Below, piece after piece: positions 37,441 to 46,655 of a stretch of DNA of 64,000 nt. Positions within the stretch are counted from its first letter, which is position 1. Each line of letters begins with the position of its first letter. Origin of the DNA: Candidatus Pristimantibacillus lignocellulolyticus (GTDB taxonomy: Bacteria; Bacillota; Bacilli; Paenibacillales; Paenibacillaceae); the NCBI GenBank assembly GCA_023639215.1, contig CP097899.1, forward strand, positions 627,501 to 691,500. The letters are read 5' to 3'. The translations under genes were made by a program, and so were the position numbers. A model generated the notes under the pieces. It was not told the origin of the DNA, made no database searches, and was given only the letters and a program-made list of their open reading frames with translations.

Positions 37441-38592
37441 TCACTTACTTTTACCACTATTAATGTTATTTATTGACAAATTAATTTGGTTAATTGTTTC
37501 TTTATCTTTCTCTCTTACCATTGCCGATTGTAATACAGCTAATGATTCGTCCCCACCTATTCTGCCGAGTGACCATGCAGCAGTTGCTCGCAAGACCTCT
37601 CTAGGATCATCCGTTAGCACTTTCGTAAGCGCAGGGACTGCTGTCGAATCTTTAAAATTCCCTAATGCAATAACTGCATTCCGTTGAATTGGTTTTTTAC
37701 CACGCCATGCTGCAGAAGTATAGCCATATTTTTCTTTGAACTCCTTATTTCCTATTGTTAATAGTGGAATAAGAAGCGGCTTTGCGACTTCAACATCTGG
37801 AATCAAATCTTCATGATGTGTCCAGTTTTTCCCACGATTGATCGGGCAGACTATTTGACAGGTATCACAACCATACAATCGGTTTCCTATTTTACGCATA
37901 TGCTCATCCGAGATCATCCCTTTAGTCTGAGTTAGGAATGATACACATTTCTGAGAATCTAATTGTCCGGCTCCGACTAATGCTCCAGTAGGACAAGCAT
38001 CAATACATTTCGTACATGTACCACATTGTTCCGTCACCTCATCATCTGGGGGCAACGGTAAATTAGTTATGATCTCCCCCAGATAGATCCAAGAACCTAG
38101 CTCAGGTGAAATAATCGAACAATTTTTTGCACTAAATCCGATGCCTGCGCGCTCGGCTACAGCACGATCAGACAACTCCCCAGTATCAACCATACTCTCA
38201 CTACGCAACTCTGGCTCACGCTCTCTTAACCATGCTTCAAGCTTGTCCATTCGATCTCGCAGTACATAATGATAATCATTGCCCCAGGCAGAGCGTGCCA
38301 TAATACCACGTCTGGCACCCTCTTCTGATTTGGGAGCATTCTCTAACTTGGAAGAATATGCAACAGCAATGGCGATAATACTTTTAGGTCGATCAAATAT
38401 AAGGGAAGGATCGGTTCTACGATCCAAATCTTTTGCCTCAAAGCCTGACTCTCTACCTAATTCACGATGTCGTATCAACCGCTCTTTTAATACAACGAAA
38501 GGATCAGGTGATGCAATGCCAATCGCATCTATCCCCAAATCCCTAGCTGCTTGCTTTAATTCATTTTTTAATTTTTGCCATTTGTCCATCAC
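37441..38592 (-). CDS. queG: Epoxyqueuosine reductase
   Basis: Last step of queuosine synthesis: reduces epoxyqueuosine in tRNA with cobalamin and two [4Fe-4S] clusters. 383 residues. N-terminal DUF1730-like part with LGIDAIGIASPDPF; cluster motifs CGTCTKCIDACPTGAL and CDTCQIVCPINRG; C-terminal HEAT-like repeats (IQRNAVIALGNFKD, VLRATAAWSLGRIGG) that mark the longer Firmicute/QueG form. It starts with GTG immediately after the rnhA stop (TAAGTG), with AGGAG inside the end of rnhA, so translation is coupled. Confidence 0.95.
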   Translation of the reverse strand: MMDKWQKLKNELKQAARDLGIDAIGIASPDPFVVLKERLIRHRELGRESGFEAKDLDRRTDPSLIFDRPKSIIAIAVAYSSKLENAPKSEEGARRGIMARSAWGNDYHYVLRDRMDKLEAWLREREPELRSESMVDTGELSDRAVAERAGIGFSAKNCSIISPELGSWIYLGEIITNLPLPPDDEVTEQCGTCTKCIDACPTGALVGAGQLDSQKCVSFLTQTKGMISDEHMRKIGNRLYGCDTCQIVCPINRGKNWTHHEDLIPDVEVAKPLLIPLLTIGNKEFKEKYGYTSAAWRGKKPIQRNAVIALGNFKDSTAVPALTKVLTDDPREVLRATAAWSLGRIGGDESLAVLQSAMVREKDKETINQINLSINNINSGKSK

Positions 38593-39027
38593 TTACAAGC
38601 TCCTAATTGCCGCTCTGGCCAATTCATCACAACGATTATTAAATTCATTATCGCTATGTCCTTTCACCTTCACGTATTCCACACGATGTTGCTGCATCAG
38701 TTGCCATAGTTGTTTCCATAGATCTTGATTCTCAACGGGTTGCTTCTTACTATTCATCCATCCATTACGCATCCATCCAAAAATCCAACCTTTTTGAAAA
38801 CAATTCACAACGTATGCAGAATCACTATATACTGTCACTTGGCATTTCTCATTCAATACTTCTAACGCTTTAATAACTGCTAGTATTTCCATTCTATTGT
38901 TCGTCGAGTCCCGCTGACCGCCACTTATTTCTTTACGATGTTCTCCGAAGAATAATATGGCTCCGTACCCACCAGGCCCTGGATTGCCAGAACAAGCACC
39001 ATCTGTATAAATCTTTACTTCCTTCAA
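38593..39027 (-). CDS. rnhA: Ribonuclease HI
   Basis: Cleaves the RNA strand of RNA:DNA hybrids. 144 residues, E. coli-type length. Catalytic acidic residues: Asp in KIYTDGACSGNPGPGG (D8), Glu in NNRMEILAVIKAL, Asp in VYSDSAYVVN, and the final Asp in HSDNEFNNRCDELAR with its preceding His. The basic-protrusion region is WMNSKKQPVENQDLWK. It is directly followed by queG and preceded by lepB. Confidence 0.96.
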   Translation of the reverse strand: MKEVKIYTDGACSGNPGPGGYGAILFFGEHRKEISGGQRDSTNNRMEILAVIKALEVLNEKCQVTVYSDSAYVVNCFQKGWIFGWMRNGWMNSKKQPVENQDLWKQLWQLMQQHRVEYVKVKGHSDNEFNNRCDELARAAIRSL

Positions 39028-39042
39028 GTTATATTCACCAAC

Positions 39043-39567
39043 CTAGTACCATTCGAATTTGTTAAATGGGAATATAATACCGTCTATTCTACCAACAATC
39101 GTTGCTTCTGCTACCGGACCAAAAGATCGACTGTCATTGCTCATCATAAGTTTGCGGTTATCACCCATAACATAGTACATACCTTCTGGTACAACAATAT
39201 CTATCTCTTGTTGCCCTTCAATTTCTGAATCGGTGTATGCTTCTTCAACAACTTCACCATTTCGAACAAGTTGACCGTTAACAATCTCTATATGGTCTCC
39301 TGGTCCACCTACGACGCGCTTCACAAAATATTTATCATCAGGATTATCTGCTATTCTCGGATTTTTTAATACAACGATATCATTCAATTTCGGAGATGAA
39401 ATATGATATACTATTTTATTAGAAAATAACCATTCTTTATGAAGCAATGTTGGTTCCATCGATTTCCCACTGACTATAGCAAGAGAAAATAAAAACATCT
39501 GTACAAGAAATACGATAATAAATGCAATAACAATCGTTTTAATCCAATCCCATATTTCAGTTATCAT
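39043..39567 (-). CDS. lepB: Type I signal peptidase
   Basis: Cleaves signal peptides on the outer face of the membrane. 174 residues of the short Gram-positive (SipS/T/U) form. One N-terminal helix at about 10-32; catalytic Ser in SGKSMEPTL (S36-type position); catalytic Lys in DKYFVKRVVGGPGD; box E in MGDNRKLMMSNDSRSFG. GAGGGG precedes the ATG. First gene of the run with rnhA, 15 nt before it. Confidence 0.96.
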   Translation of the reverse strand: MITEIWDWIKTIVIAFIIVFLVQMFLFSLAIVSGKSMEPTLLHKEWLFSNKIVYHISSPKLNDIVVLKNPRIADNPDDKYFVKRVVGGPGDHIEIVNGQLVRNGEVVEEAYTDSEIEGQQEIDIVVPEGMYYVMGDNRKLMMSNDSRSFGPVAEATIVGRIDGIIFPFNKFEWY

Positions 39568-39700
39568 AATCTAATATCCCCTCCTCGCAACATTCTGCCC
39601 ATTGCGAATAGTAATGCTTAATGTTTTTTTAACAATATTACAATAATACCTTACTCTACTACCTTCTATCAATGTTATTAAACTTTTCACTATAAAACAA

Positions 39701-39744
39701 AAAAAGCATATCTGTGTACACAAGAGATGTACATAGAATATGCT
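39701..39744 (-). terminator. Intrinsic terminator of the GNAT gene
   Basis: Minus strand: AGCATATTCTATGTACA, loop, TGTACACAGATATGCTTTTTTTG; 13 nt after the stop. Confidence 0.8.
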
Positions 39745-39756
39745 CAGATAATGTTG

Positions 39757-40179
39757 TTAACCTGCTACAATACTTAACTTTTGGAAAGATCGGATAAAAT
39801 CTGATGCTACAAAGCCTATCGACTCAAATAACGGTAGTATTGGCTCATTATGTTCATCAGCTGTAACGTAAATTTTCGTTACTTTCTTTTCTTCGAAGCG
39901 TTGTTTCAAGGCATTGGCAAGTTGTTTGCCTACTCCTTGTCTTTGATATGATGCTGACACAGCAATTCTATAATAATAACCTTTATTATTATCGATTGTG
40001 CCAATAATTACGCCTACAATTTTCTCATCAGCCTCAGCGACAAGTACAAGATCACTATCCCAACTTAACTGTCGACCAAATGCCTCAATAGTTTGCTCAT
40101 AACATTCTTCTGATAAGACCTCTTCGAATAACTCAGTAATTTTTCGAGTATCCGATAACTTAATTGAACGCAACTTCAT
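39757..40179 (-). CDS. GNAT-family N-acetyltransferase
   Basis: 140 residues. Acetyl-CoA binding motif A is in YYRIAVSASYQRQGVGKQLANAL (R/Q-x-x-G-x-G/A as RQGVGK). Motif B region: YVTADEHNEPILPLFESIGFVAS. Acceptor substrate unknown; RimI-like proteins share this length. Single gene. Confidence 0.88.
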   Translation of the reverse strand: MKLRSIKLSDTRKITELFEEVLSEECYEQTIEAFGRQLSWDSDLVLVAEADEKIVGVIIGTIDNNKGYYYRIAVSASYQRQGVGKQLANALKQRFEEKKVTKIYVTADEHNEPILPLFESIGFVASDFIRSFQKLSIVAG

Positions 40180-40397
40180 GATTTACACCTACTTATCAAA
40201 GTTCAGTACTTGTACATATTACGACAATTATACATAAAAACCTTCTTAAATTGTCTCTTTTTTTATTTAAAATTTATAATTTTTATATGAAAACGCTTTA
40301 CTTTTTATGAATTTTGCAATTTTTTGTCGATTGTTGCATAAAAACTCTCCACCAAACTTATACTTCTATGTAGTAGTTTTTTAACGTTCAGACTTTT

Positions 40398-40413
40398 TCA
40401 ACATCAATGTTGA
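40398..40413 (+). promoter_or_regulatory. Palindrome upstream of sodA
   Basis: TCAACATCAATGTTGA, a perfect 16-bp palindrome about 60 bp before the sodA start. It could be an operator. It does not match the PerR/Fur 7-1-7 consensus. Confidence 0.4.
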
Positions 40414-40475
40414 TTTATTAGTTCAAATGGGCGATAATAAGTTAAGTAACTATATATACATTGGAGGTTTTATTA

Positions 40476-41087
40476 ATGGCTCATCAATTACCAGCTCTAC
40501 CTTATGCTAACAATGCACTTGAACCACATATTGATGCACTTACTATGGAAATTCACCATGATCGTCACCACAATACTTATGTAACTAACCTTAATGCTGC
40601 TTTGGAATCTGCTCCTGAGCTTCAATCTAAATCAGTTGAAGAACTTATCGCTAATCTTGATAGCGTTCCTGAAGCTATTCGTACTGCTGTTCGTAACAAC
40701 GGTGGCGGACATGCTAACCATAGCTTATTCTGGGAAACAATCGCTCCTAACGCTGGTGGCGCACCAACTGGTGCTCTTGCAGCAGCAATTGATAGCAAAT
40801 TTGGTAGCTTCGATAATTTCAAAGCAGAATTTGCTAAAGCAGCAACAACTCGTTTCGGTAGCGGTTGGGCTTTCCTAGCTGTTTCTAACGGCGAAATTGA
40901 AGTTTATAGCTTACCAAATCAAGATAGCCCAATTATGGATGGTAAAACTCCAGTTCTTGGTCTTGATGTTTGGGAGCATGCTTACTACTTGAACTACCAA
41001 AACAAACGCCCTGACTACATTGCAGCTTTCTGGAATGTTGTTAATTGGGATGAAGTTGGTAAACGTTACGAAGCAGCAGTTAAATAA
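40476..41087 (+). CDS. sodA: Superoxide dismutase (Mn/Fe)
   Basis: Dismutates superoxide to oxygen and hydrogen peroxide. 203 residues. Metal ligands: His in MEIHHDRHHNTYV, His in NNGGGHANHSLFWE, and Asp/His in LGLDVWEHAYYLNYQNKRPDY. GSGWAFLAV plus the Gly/Gln pattern suit the Mn form. ATG 40476 with GGAGG upstream is chosen over an earlier in-frame codon. Optimised codon use suggests high expression. Own terminator. Confidence 0.97.
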   Translation: MAHQLPALPYANNALEPHIDALTMEIHHDRHHNTYVTNLNAALESAPELQSKSVEELIANLDSVPEAIRTAVRNNGGGHANHSLFWETIAPNAGGAPTGALAAAIDSKFGSFDNFKAEFAKAATTRFGSGWAFLAVSNGEIEVYSLPNQDSPIMDGKTPVLGLDVWEHAYYLNYQNKRPDYIAAFWNVVNWDEVGKRYEAAVK

Positions 41088-41103
41088 TAACTGACTTCAT
41101 TAT

Positions 41104-41147
41104 AAAGGCAGCTTAGTCATCATTTTGATGATTAAGCTGCCTTTTAT
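41104..41147 (+). terminator. Intrinsic terminator of sodA
   Basis: AAAGGCAGCTTAGTCATCA, 4-nt loop, TGATGATTAAGCTGCCTTTTATT. Confidence 0.92.
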
Positions 41148-41313
41148 TGTATGTATACAAATCCGCAGACATGTCTCTTTCTCTATTCTTTTTATCATCT
41201 TGCTTTCGAAACAGAACTTATTTATACGGATTAGACACCTACTGCCCACTAGGCGCATAAGCTATCGCAGGTCTAATGCCTAATATGTTTCGTAAAGGAG
41301 CTTGAATACTTAT

Positions 41314-42285
41314 ATGAATAATTTCTATCCTCAACCAAATTTTCAATTCAATCAGCCTTGTGATTGTGGCTCAATAAATCATCGTTTTGCGATGCCTGCA
41401 CCTCATATGCCTATGGGTCCACAATCTGGACAGTTAATCTGGTGGTCGCCGGGTCCAGGGCAACCTGGTCAATGGATACCTGCGCCATGGGGACTACCTT
41501 TGTTCCCTTGGCTTCCGCAAGGAGATGGCCATCATCATGACCATGATGGGCACGATCATGATCATGACGACCATGATCACGATGATGACGATCATCATCA
41601 TGATCATCATCAACATGGTGGTACTCAACATTTATTTCATCAAATGGCAACTCCCGCTACGCCTCGTGAACAGGATGATTGGCTTGCACTAGGCTATATT
41701 AACGATGGTGAAGAACGTCCTCCTGGACCTGGGCATGGACCTGGACACGGACCTGGGCATGGACCTGGACATGGACCTGGACATGGACCTGGGCATGGAC
41801 CTGGGCATGGACCTGGGCATGGACCTGGGCATGGACCTGGGCATGGACCTGGGCATGGACCTGGGCATGGACCTGGGCATGGACCTGGGCACTTTGGACC
41901 TTTTGGACCATTTGGTCCGTTCGTACCGTGGGGAGGAGGCGTACTTCCAATTCCAATTCCTATCCCTATCGGTGGTGGTGGAGGTATTGCTCCTGCTCCT
42001 TCGCAAGCAGTATTTGTATCTATTAATGGAGGTAGCGCTTATCCTAATGCTACTGGCACTTACCAAATTATGTACCAGCCTGGATTAACGATCTTCGATG
42101 CACTAGCAAGTACAGGTGTCATTCAACTTTCCCCATCAGGACAAATATTACTTGTAAGTGGAGTAGGCATAGGCGGAAATATAAATTATGTTATTCGATT
42201 AAATGGTAGAAATATTTCAAATAACATGTTGAATTATAATTTGCAACCGAATGACCAAGTTAGCGTTGAGCTAATCTACTCATAA
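41314..42285 (+). CDS. His-rich protein with 14 GPGH repeats and a C-terminal DUF4430-like domain
   Basis: About 323 residues, no signal peptide. Layout: N-terminal Pro/Asn/Gln-rich part (MNNFYPQPNFQFNQP), a PGQPGQWIPAPWG segment, a His/Asp cluster (HHHDHDGHDHDHDDHD) at about 75-105, then 14 perfect GPGH tetrapeptides from 12-bp tandem units at 41725-41892, then FGPFGPFGPF, a Gly/Ile/Pro stretch, and a C-terminal domain of about 90 residues (VFVSINGGSAY to VELIYS) resembling the DUF4430/beta-grasp fold. Dense His suggests Ni, Zn or Co binding, as in spore-coat or metal-storage proteins. GGAG is 13 nt before this ATG; a TTG at 41302 sits too close to it. Function unknown. Confidence 0.8.
   Translation: MNNFYPQPNFQFNQPCDCGSINHRFAMPAPHMPMGPQSGQLIWWSPGPGQPGQWIPAPWGLPLFPWLPQGDGHHHDHDGHDHDHDDHDHDDDDHHHDHHQHGGTQHLFHQMATPATPREQDDWLALGYINDGEERPPGPGHGPGHGPGHGPGHGPGHGPGHGPGHGPGHGPGHGPGHGPGHGPGHGPGHGPGHFGPFGPFGPFVPWGGGVLPIPIPIPIGGGGGIAPAPSQAVFVSINGGSAYPNATGTYQIMYQPGLTIFDALASTGVIQLSPSGQILLVSGVGIGGNINYVIRLNGRNISNNMLNYNLQPNDQVSVELIYS
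41725..41892 (+). repeat. Fourteen 12-bp tandem repeats inside the His-rich gene
   Basis: Unit GGACCTGGGCAT (encodes G-P-G-H), with minor variants GGACATGGACAC type in the first five units and a run of identical units after that. Recent slippage is likely. Other frames are also open across it, but only because of the repeat. Confidence 0.95.
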
Positions 42286-42375
42286 TATTTAACTCAATCG
42301 ATGGGCCTTCATGTTACTTCGAGAAACATTTTCCAGTTTTTATCGGACCTTAGCTTGATTGCCCATATTACAATA

Positions 42376-42418
42376 AAAGCGGACTAATTTCCTCTAGTTG
42401 AGAACATTGGTCCGCTTA
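42376..42418 (-). terminator. Intrinsic terminator of the trypsin-like protease gene
   Basis: Minus strand: AAGCGGACCAATG, loop, GTCCGCTTTTATTG; 14 nt after the stop. Confidence 0.75.
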
Positions 42419-42432
42419 TTACATACATAAAT

Positions 42433-43542
42433 CTATTGAAGTAACTTACTTTTGCTATTTAATAATTTTAACTGATCATCATCATAACCTACACTAAAAC
42501 TTATCTGTTGTTTCGTTAATTTGAATGAACCTTCCACGCGCTCATCAGCTGAGATAACAACAGTAATTGTTGCCTCATCATCACCCATCGTAATATGTTG
42601 ATCATCAATTGAAATATTCCGCGTAGAAATATAGTTTTCTCTGAATTTCACGTAACTTGTACCTTCTTGCCAACTGCTACCAAGAAGCGTATATGCATAT
42701 ACGTAATCTCCAATATTAATAGCATCATAGAAATGAGATACCAGATAACTAGCTAATTGGTCAAGCCGCTGTGTCTCTTCGACAATTTCAGATTCTTCAT
42801 TCAATGCAATGCCTGGTAACATTGTCATCGGCTCTTTCGACCAACCTTCAATTAGAGGAAGTACATTAACTATTGGGATACTAAAACCTATGGAACTATT
42901 CTCTAAACCAGCAGAATTAATACCTAGCACATAGCCTGTAGACGTATCTACGAGCGGACCACCGCTATTTCCATGGGATATCGGTGTAGATATCTGATAC
43001 AAATCACTGTAAGTATAAGGAGAGATTTGTAGACTTCGTCCTACACCACTAATCATACCTGTAGTTACCGTATTTTGCAGACCAAGCGGGCTACCGATTG
43101 AAAGAACTTCATCACCAACACTAGCTTTTTCATATTTAACAAGAGATAAATTACCCGAATTAGCAAGCTCCGGAACTCTAACTACAGCAACATCTACTTC
43201 TGTACTTATACCTATCACTTCACCGATTAATTCACGTGCATCTGCAGTCTTCACACGAACTTGTCTAACACCAGATACTACATGAGCATTCGTAATGAGA
43301 TCACCTTGTTCATTGTATAAAAAGCCCGATCCTTGAACACCTGTATCGGTTTCAATCATTACGACATATTTCTGTGTTTCAAAAATAATATCTTTTAGTG
43401 ATTTTGGCTTCTCGCCTACTGCTATTAGAGGAGAGCCATTCAACTGTCTCGGAATTTTTTCTTTCAACTCAATATATGTAAGAAAACCCCCACCGAGCAG
43501 AAGGAGTATACCGAGACTGATCAACATCGCTTTCCAGTTCAT
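42433..43542 (-). CDS. Membrane-anchored trypsin-like serine protease (HtrA-like, no PDZ)
   Basis: 369 residues. Helix at about 6-25 anchors the protein. Protease domain about 50-230 with catalytic His in LITNAHVVSGV, Asp in EVDVAVVRVP and Ser in SHGNSGGPLVD; the oxyanion strand SIGSPLGLQNTVTTG is typical of S1C/DegP-type enzymes. No PDZ domain follows; instead there is an NTF2/ketosteroid-like C-terminal part (about 265-365). It probably degrades or senses misfolded or specific surface proteins. GGAGG before the ATG. The zinc-ribbon gene precedes it with two hairpin repeats in between. Confidence 0.9.
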   Translation of the reverse strand: MNWKAMLISLGILLLLGGGFLTYIELKEKIPRQLNGSPLIAVGEKPKSLKDIIFETQKYVVMIETDTGVQGSGFLYNEQGDLITNAHVVSGVRQVRVKTADARELIGEVIGISTEVDVAVVRVPELANSGNLSLVKYEKASVGDEVLSIGSPLGLQNTVTTGMISGVGRSLQISPYTYSDLYQISTPISHGNSGGPLVDTSTGYVLGINSAGLENSSIGFSIPIVNVLPLIEGWSKEPMTMLPGIALNEESEIVEETQRLDQLASYLVSHFYDAINIGDYVYAYTLLGSSWQEGTSYVKFRENYISTRNISIDDQHITMGDDEATITVVISADERVEGSFKLTKQQISFSVGYDDDQLKLLNSKSKLLQ

Positions 43543-43554
43543 GTCTCTTCCTCC

Positions 43555-43680
43555 TAAAACTTTTCATTAGCTTCCTTATTCGCTTCTCATAAATGAAAAG
43601 TAACATCGGAAGCATGTACTAAAACTTTTCATTCGCTTCCTGATGCACTCTCATAAATGAAAAATTGCATCAGGAGGCAT
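43555..43680 (-). repeat. Tandem pair of 60-bp hairpin sequences
   Basis: Two copies (about 43555-43617 and 43617-43680) each start CTAAAACTTTTCATT and contain ATAAATGAAAA; the second also has CCTGATGCA/TGCATCAGG arms. They fill the gap between the zinc-ribbon gene and the protease gene. A related copy is at 30711-30767. Confidence 0.65.
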
Positions 43681-43683
43681 GTA

Positions 43684-44967
43684 TTATTCTAGACTCCATG
43701 ATCCATCTGATATCGTTACATTAATTTCTTCTTCGTAATCTATCCCTTCTGGTAACGTTACTGAGAAACTCATTCCTTCACCTGAAGCAATATAACTTGG
43801 TGTCACTCCAGTAGTACCATCATTAATTACTGTTCCAGCGGAATCAACAATTTTATAGCCAATCGTGACATCGTATATTGAGCGAGTAGCTACGTTTTTC
43901 AAATAAGCAACGACAACAATATTACCAAGTTCATTCATTACTTTCTCATATTCAATTAGATCAATTGCTGCTGTCTGATTAATATAATCTTCAGCTGCGG
44001 CTTCCTCCATTGCCTGCTGTATCCTTTGCTCTTCAGCCAACTCATAGGCGGCTTGCTCTTGCTTAACCTTTTGTTTAAGTTCAAGCAGTGTCTCATCTGT
44101 GCGAGCCCAAGCCAGTGCGCTTTCTGTCGTATTTAGAGCAGCTGTAAATTTTTTCTTAGTTAATAAATCATTTACTTCTGCCGTAGCGGTCGTACGGATA
44201 CGATCAATAATTTGATCTCTTAAAGTTTCAGCTTCCTCACCAATTAATCCATTAACAACATTTAGTAAGTTACCAAGTTCCGAGATTGAACCAAGCGTAG
44301 TAAGCTCGTTCGTTAAACTGAGTATCGTATACTTCATATTTAACTCTTCTAGCTTTTCTCGCTGTTTATCAAAAATAGGTTCCTTATATCCATTCAATTC
44401 TTGTCTAAGCTCTTCGAGTTTTTTCTCTGCCTCAGACTCATCTCCACGATCAATAATTTCTTCTAATTCTGTAGCAATACGTTCTATTTTAACAGCTACA
44501 TAGACTAAATTCTGATCCTGTTGAAGTGCATTAAAATGTGGTCTAATCGAAATTGCTTCATCCAAGTATGCGATTGCCTCTTGATAATTGCCCGCAATCG
44601 CAGAAAGCTTAGCATCCGATTGTAGTTCTAATACTTTCTCATTATAATCTAATTCAATTTTATAATAACGGAACAATGCTCCTGAAATTCCGACTACTAG
44701 TAATATAAATACTATCGTAACCTTAATTGCAAAAGAACCTTTTGTAGATTTAACCTTACTAATAACAGCTTCATTAGATTGATTACTTAATTGATCTATA
44801 GAATCATCTTGGTCATCATCAACTAAATGAACATGGTCAATTGTTTCATCAGGCCAAATTCCAACCTTCTGCTCTCCAGTAATGTTATGCTGAAGCAACT
44901 TCTTCCCACATTGGCTACAATAAATAGCATCTTCAGCAAACCCCCGTTGACAATGGTGACAATACAC
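43684..44967 (-). CDS. Zinc-ribbon, transmembrane, TPR-containing protein
   Basis: 427 residues. N-terminal zinc ribbon MYCHHCQRGFAEDAIYCSQCG (two CxxC pairs), cytoplasmic acidic segment, one helix at about 83-105 (KVTIVFILLVVGISGALFRY), then an extracellular part: TPR-like YQEAIAYLDEAISIRPHFNALQQ, long coiled coils with Glu/Leu repeats, and a C-terminal FxLYD-like domain (VVAYLKNVATRSIYDVTIGYKIVD). Family function unknown; the C-terminal domain occurs in surface-stress proteins. It starts the unit that continues to the protease gene (inference). No ATP-binding motifs. Confidence 0.8.
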   Translation of the reverse strand: MYCHHCQRGFAEDAIYCSQCGKKLLQHNITGEQKVGIWPDETIDHVHLVDDDQDDSIDQLSNQSNEAVISKVKSTKGSFAIKVTIVFILLVVGISGALFRYYKIELDYNEKVLELQSDAKLSAIAGNYQEAIAYLDEAISIRPHFNALQQDQNLVYVAVKIERIATELEEIIDRGDESEAEKKLEELRQELNGYKEPIFDKQREKLEELNMKYTILSLTNELTTLGSISELGNLLNVVNGLIGEEAETLRDQIIDRIRTTATAEVNDLLTKKKFTAALNTTESALAWARTDETLLELKQKVKQEQAAYELAEEQRIQQAMEEAAAEDYINQTAAIDLIEYEKVMNELGNIVVVAYLKNVATRSIYDVTIGYKIVDSAGTVINDGTTGVTPSYIASGEGMSFSVTLPEGIDYEEEINVTISDGSWSLE

Positions 44968-45564
44968 GTATGTTCAGCTCCCACCTTATTCAACTTCTTG
45001 CTATTCTCTCTCTAATTGGACAGTCTTAGTTCTATTCTATACTATATGGTAACTGTTCTCCATTTCAAAATAGTGGGATATTAGATCTATTTTATGAAAA
45101 TGGTTCTTATTTCCTATACTGTATACAACATATATACGATATAACAAATTCATTGTTTCACTTATACTAAATAAAGTTAATGCTGAAGTCACAATCATTA
45201 ATTGTATCGTAATTGCTTAACTATTTCTACTAAATAAATTTTAATTCCACCTGCTCATGCATTTACTTCAAACGCTACATTACCTCATTTTCTTCAAGAC
45301 TGTGAGAATAATGACCGCTTTCGCTTTTTCAGTAATGATTAGAAAAATCGAGCGAAACAGTCCCATTCTATCTAGACAAAACAACTTAGGTTTTCAAAAA
45401 ATTTGTGAAAGATGTATAGCTTCTGAAAAAAATCGAACCCTATAAGATGAAAGTTGTATGAACTTCGTTGACATCCCTTCCAGTTTGTAATAACTTAGAA
45501 AGACAACAACTGTGATTATTTTCATTACAGTTATAGACTAAGTCAATTTTCGGAGGAAACTATT
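44968..45564. other. Intergenic region between the zinc-ribbon gene and trxB
   Basis: About 600 bp. An open stretch at 45257-45445 has no ribosome site and no recognisable protein and is not accepted. A trxB promoter is likely at 45468-45496: TTGACA, 17 bp, TAACTT. Nothing else is seen. Confidence 0.5.
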
Positions 45565-46500
45565 ATGCATAAAACAGTTATTATCGGTACGGGTCCTGCT
45601 GGACTTACAGCTGCAATTTATCTTGCACGCGCAAATATGGAGCCAGTAGTCATTGAAGGCTGGCAACCAGGCGGTCAATTAACAACAACTACTGAAATTG
45701 AGAACTTCCCAGGTTTCCCCGAAGGAATTCTTGGTTCAGAGCTTATGTCTAATATGCGTAAGCAAGCAGAACGTTTCGGTGCAACTTTCAAAACAGGTTC
45801 TGTAAAGAGCGTTGATCTTAGCAAACGTCCTTTCGTACTTGATGTAGAAGGCATGGGAGAAGTTGTAGCGGAATCCGTTATCATTTCTACTGGTGCATCT
45901 GCTAAATATCTTGGAATTCCTGGAGAACAAGATAATATCGGTCGTGGCGTAAGTACTTGTGCTACTTGTGACGGATTCTTCTTCCGTGGCAAAAAAATCG
46001 TAATGATCGGTGGCGGTGACTCTGCTATGGAAGAAGCTGGTTTCCTAACTCGCTTCGCATCTTCTGTAACGCTAGTTAACCGTCGTACTGAGCTTCGTGC
46101 ATCGAAAATCATGCAAGATCGTGCACGCGATAACGAAAAAATCGAGTGGGCACTTAATCGTACACCTGTTGAAGTTCTAGCTAATGGCATGGGTGTTACA
46201 GGACTTAAAGTTCTTAATAATGAGACAGGTGAAGAGGAAATTATCGAGACAGATGGCGTATTTGTAGCTATCGGTCATACTCCTAACACTGGTTTCCTTA
46301 ATGGTCAAATTACGACTGATGAGAATGGTTATATTGTTGTTAACCCTGGAACAACAACTACGAATATCCCTGGCGTGTTCGCTTGTGGTGACGTACAAGA
46401 TACAACTTACCGCCAAGCCATTACAGCAGCTGGTACTGGATGTATGGCAGCACTTGAAGCAGAGCGCTTCTTAGAAGGTCTTACACACATTTCTAAATAA
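45565..46500 (+). CDS. trxB: Thioredoxin reductase
   Basis: NADPH-dependent flavoenzyme that reduces thioredoxin (cytosol). 311 residues. FAD-binding GTGPAGLTAAIYLARA (8-23), redox CATCDGFFF, NADPH-binding GGGDSAMEEAGFL, and the FAD-binding C-terminal GVFACGDVQDTTYRQAITAAGTG. GGAGG precedes the ATG. Preferred codons suggest strong expression. Single gene. Confidence 0.97.
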   Translation: MHKTVIIGTGPAGLTAAIYLARANMEPVVIEGWQPGGQLTTTTEIENFPGFPEGILGSELMSNMRKQAERFGATFKTGSVKSVDLSKRPFVLDVEGMGEVVAESVIISTGASAKYLGIPGEQDNIGRGVSTCATCDGFFFRGKKIVMIGGGDSAMEEAGFLTRFASSVTLVNRRTELRASKIMQDRARDNEKIEWALNRTPVEVLANGMGVTGLKVLNNETGEEEIIETDGVFVAIGHTPNTGFLNGQITTDENGYIVVNPGTTTTNIPGVFACGDVQDTTYRQAITAAGTGCMAALEAERFLEGLTHISK

Positions 46501-46581
46501 TTATATTCACTCATATTCCATATCGAATATGTATCCTAGCTTTACATCGTGAACATAATTGATTTTTTTAACTTTATAAAT

Positions 46582-46640
46582 AAAGGGATGACAGATATGC
46601 TACGTAATGAAATACGTAACATGTCCGTCATCCCTTTTTA
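46582..46640. terminator. Intrinsic terminator of trxB, also readable from the other side
   Basis: AAAGGGATGAC, inner stem TACGTAA/TTACGTA-like, GTCATCCCTTTTTA. It sits between convergent trxB and aldo/keto reductase genes. Confidence 0.85.
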
Positions 46641-46655
46641 TATGGCTTGAATTAT

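Noticed and set aside
40285..40310. Catabolite-response (cre) site upstream of sodA (TGAAAACGCTTTAC)
   Set aside because: Two mismatches at the conserved end of the consensus; too weak to report as a feature.
41705..42088. Second open frame rich in MDLG across the GPGH gene, and minus-strand HAQV frames
   Set aside because: A 12-bp repeat without stops leaves other frames open automatically. The GPGH frame has the ribosome site and the folded C-terminal domain.
45257..45445. 62-codon open frame upstream of trxB
   Set aside because: No ribosome site, no recognisable sequence, and in AT-rich intergenic DNA.
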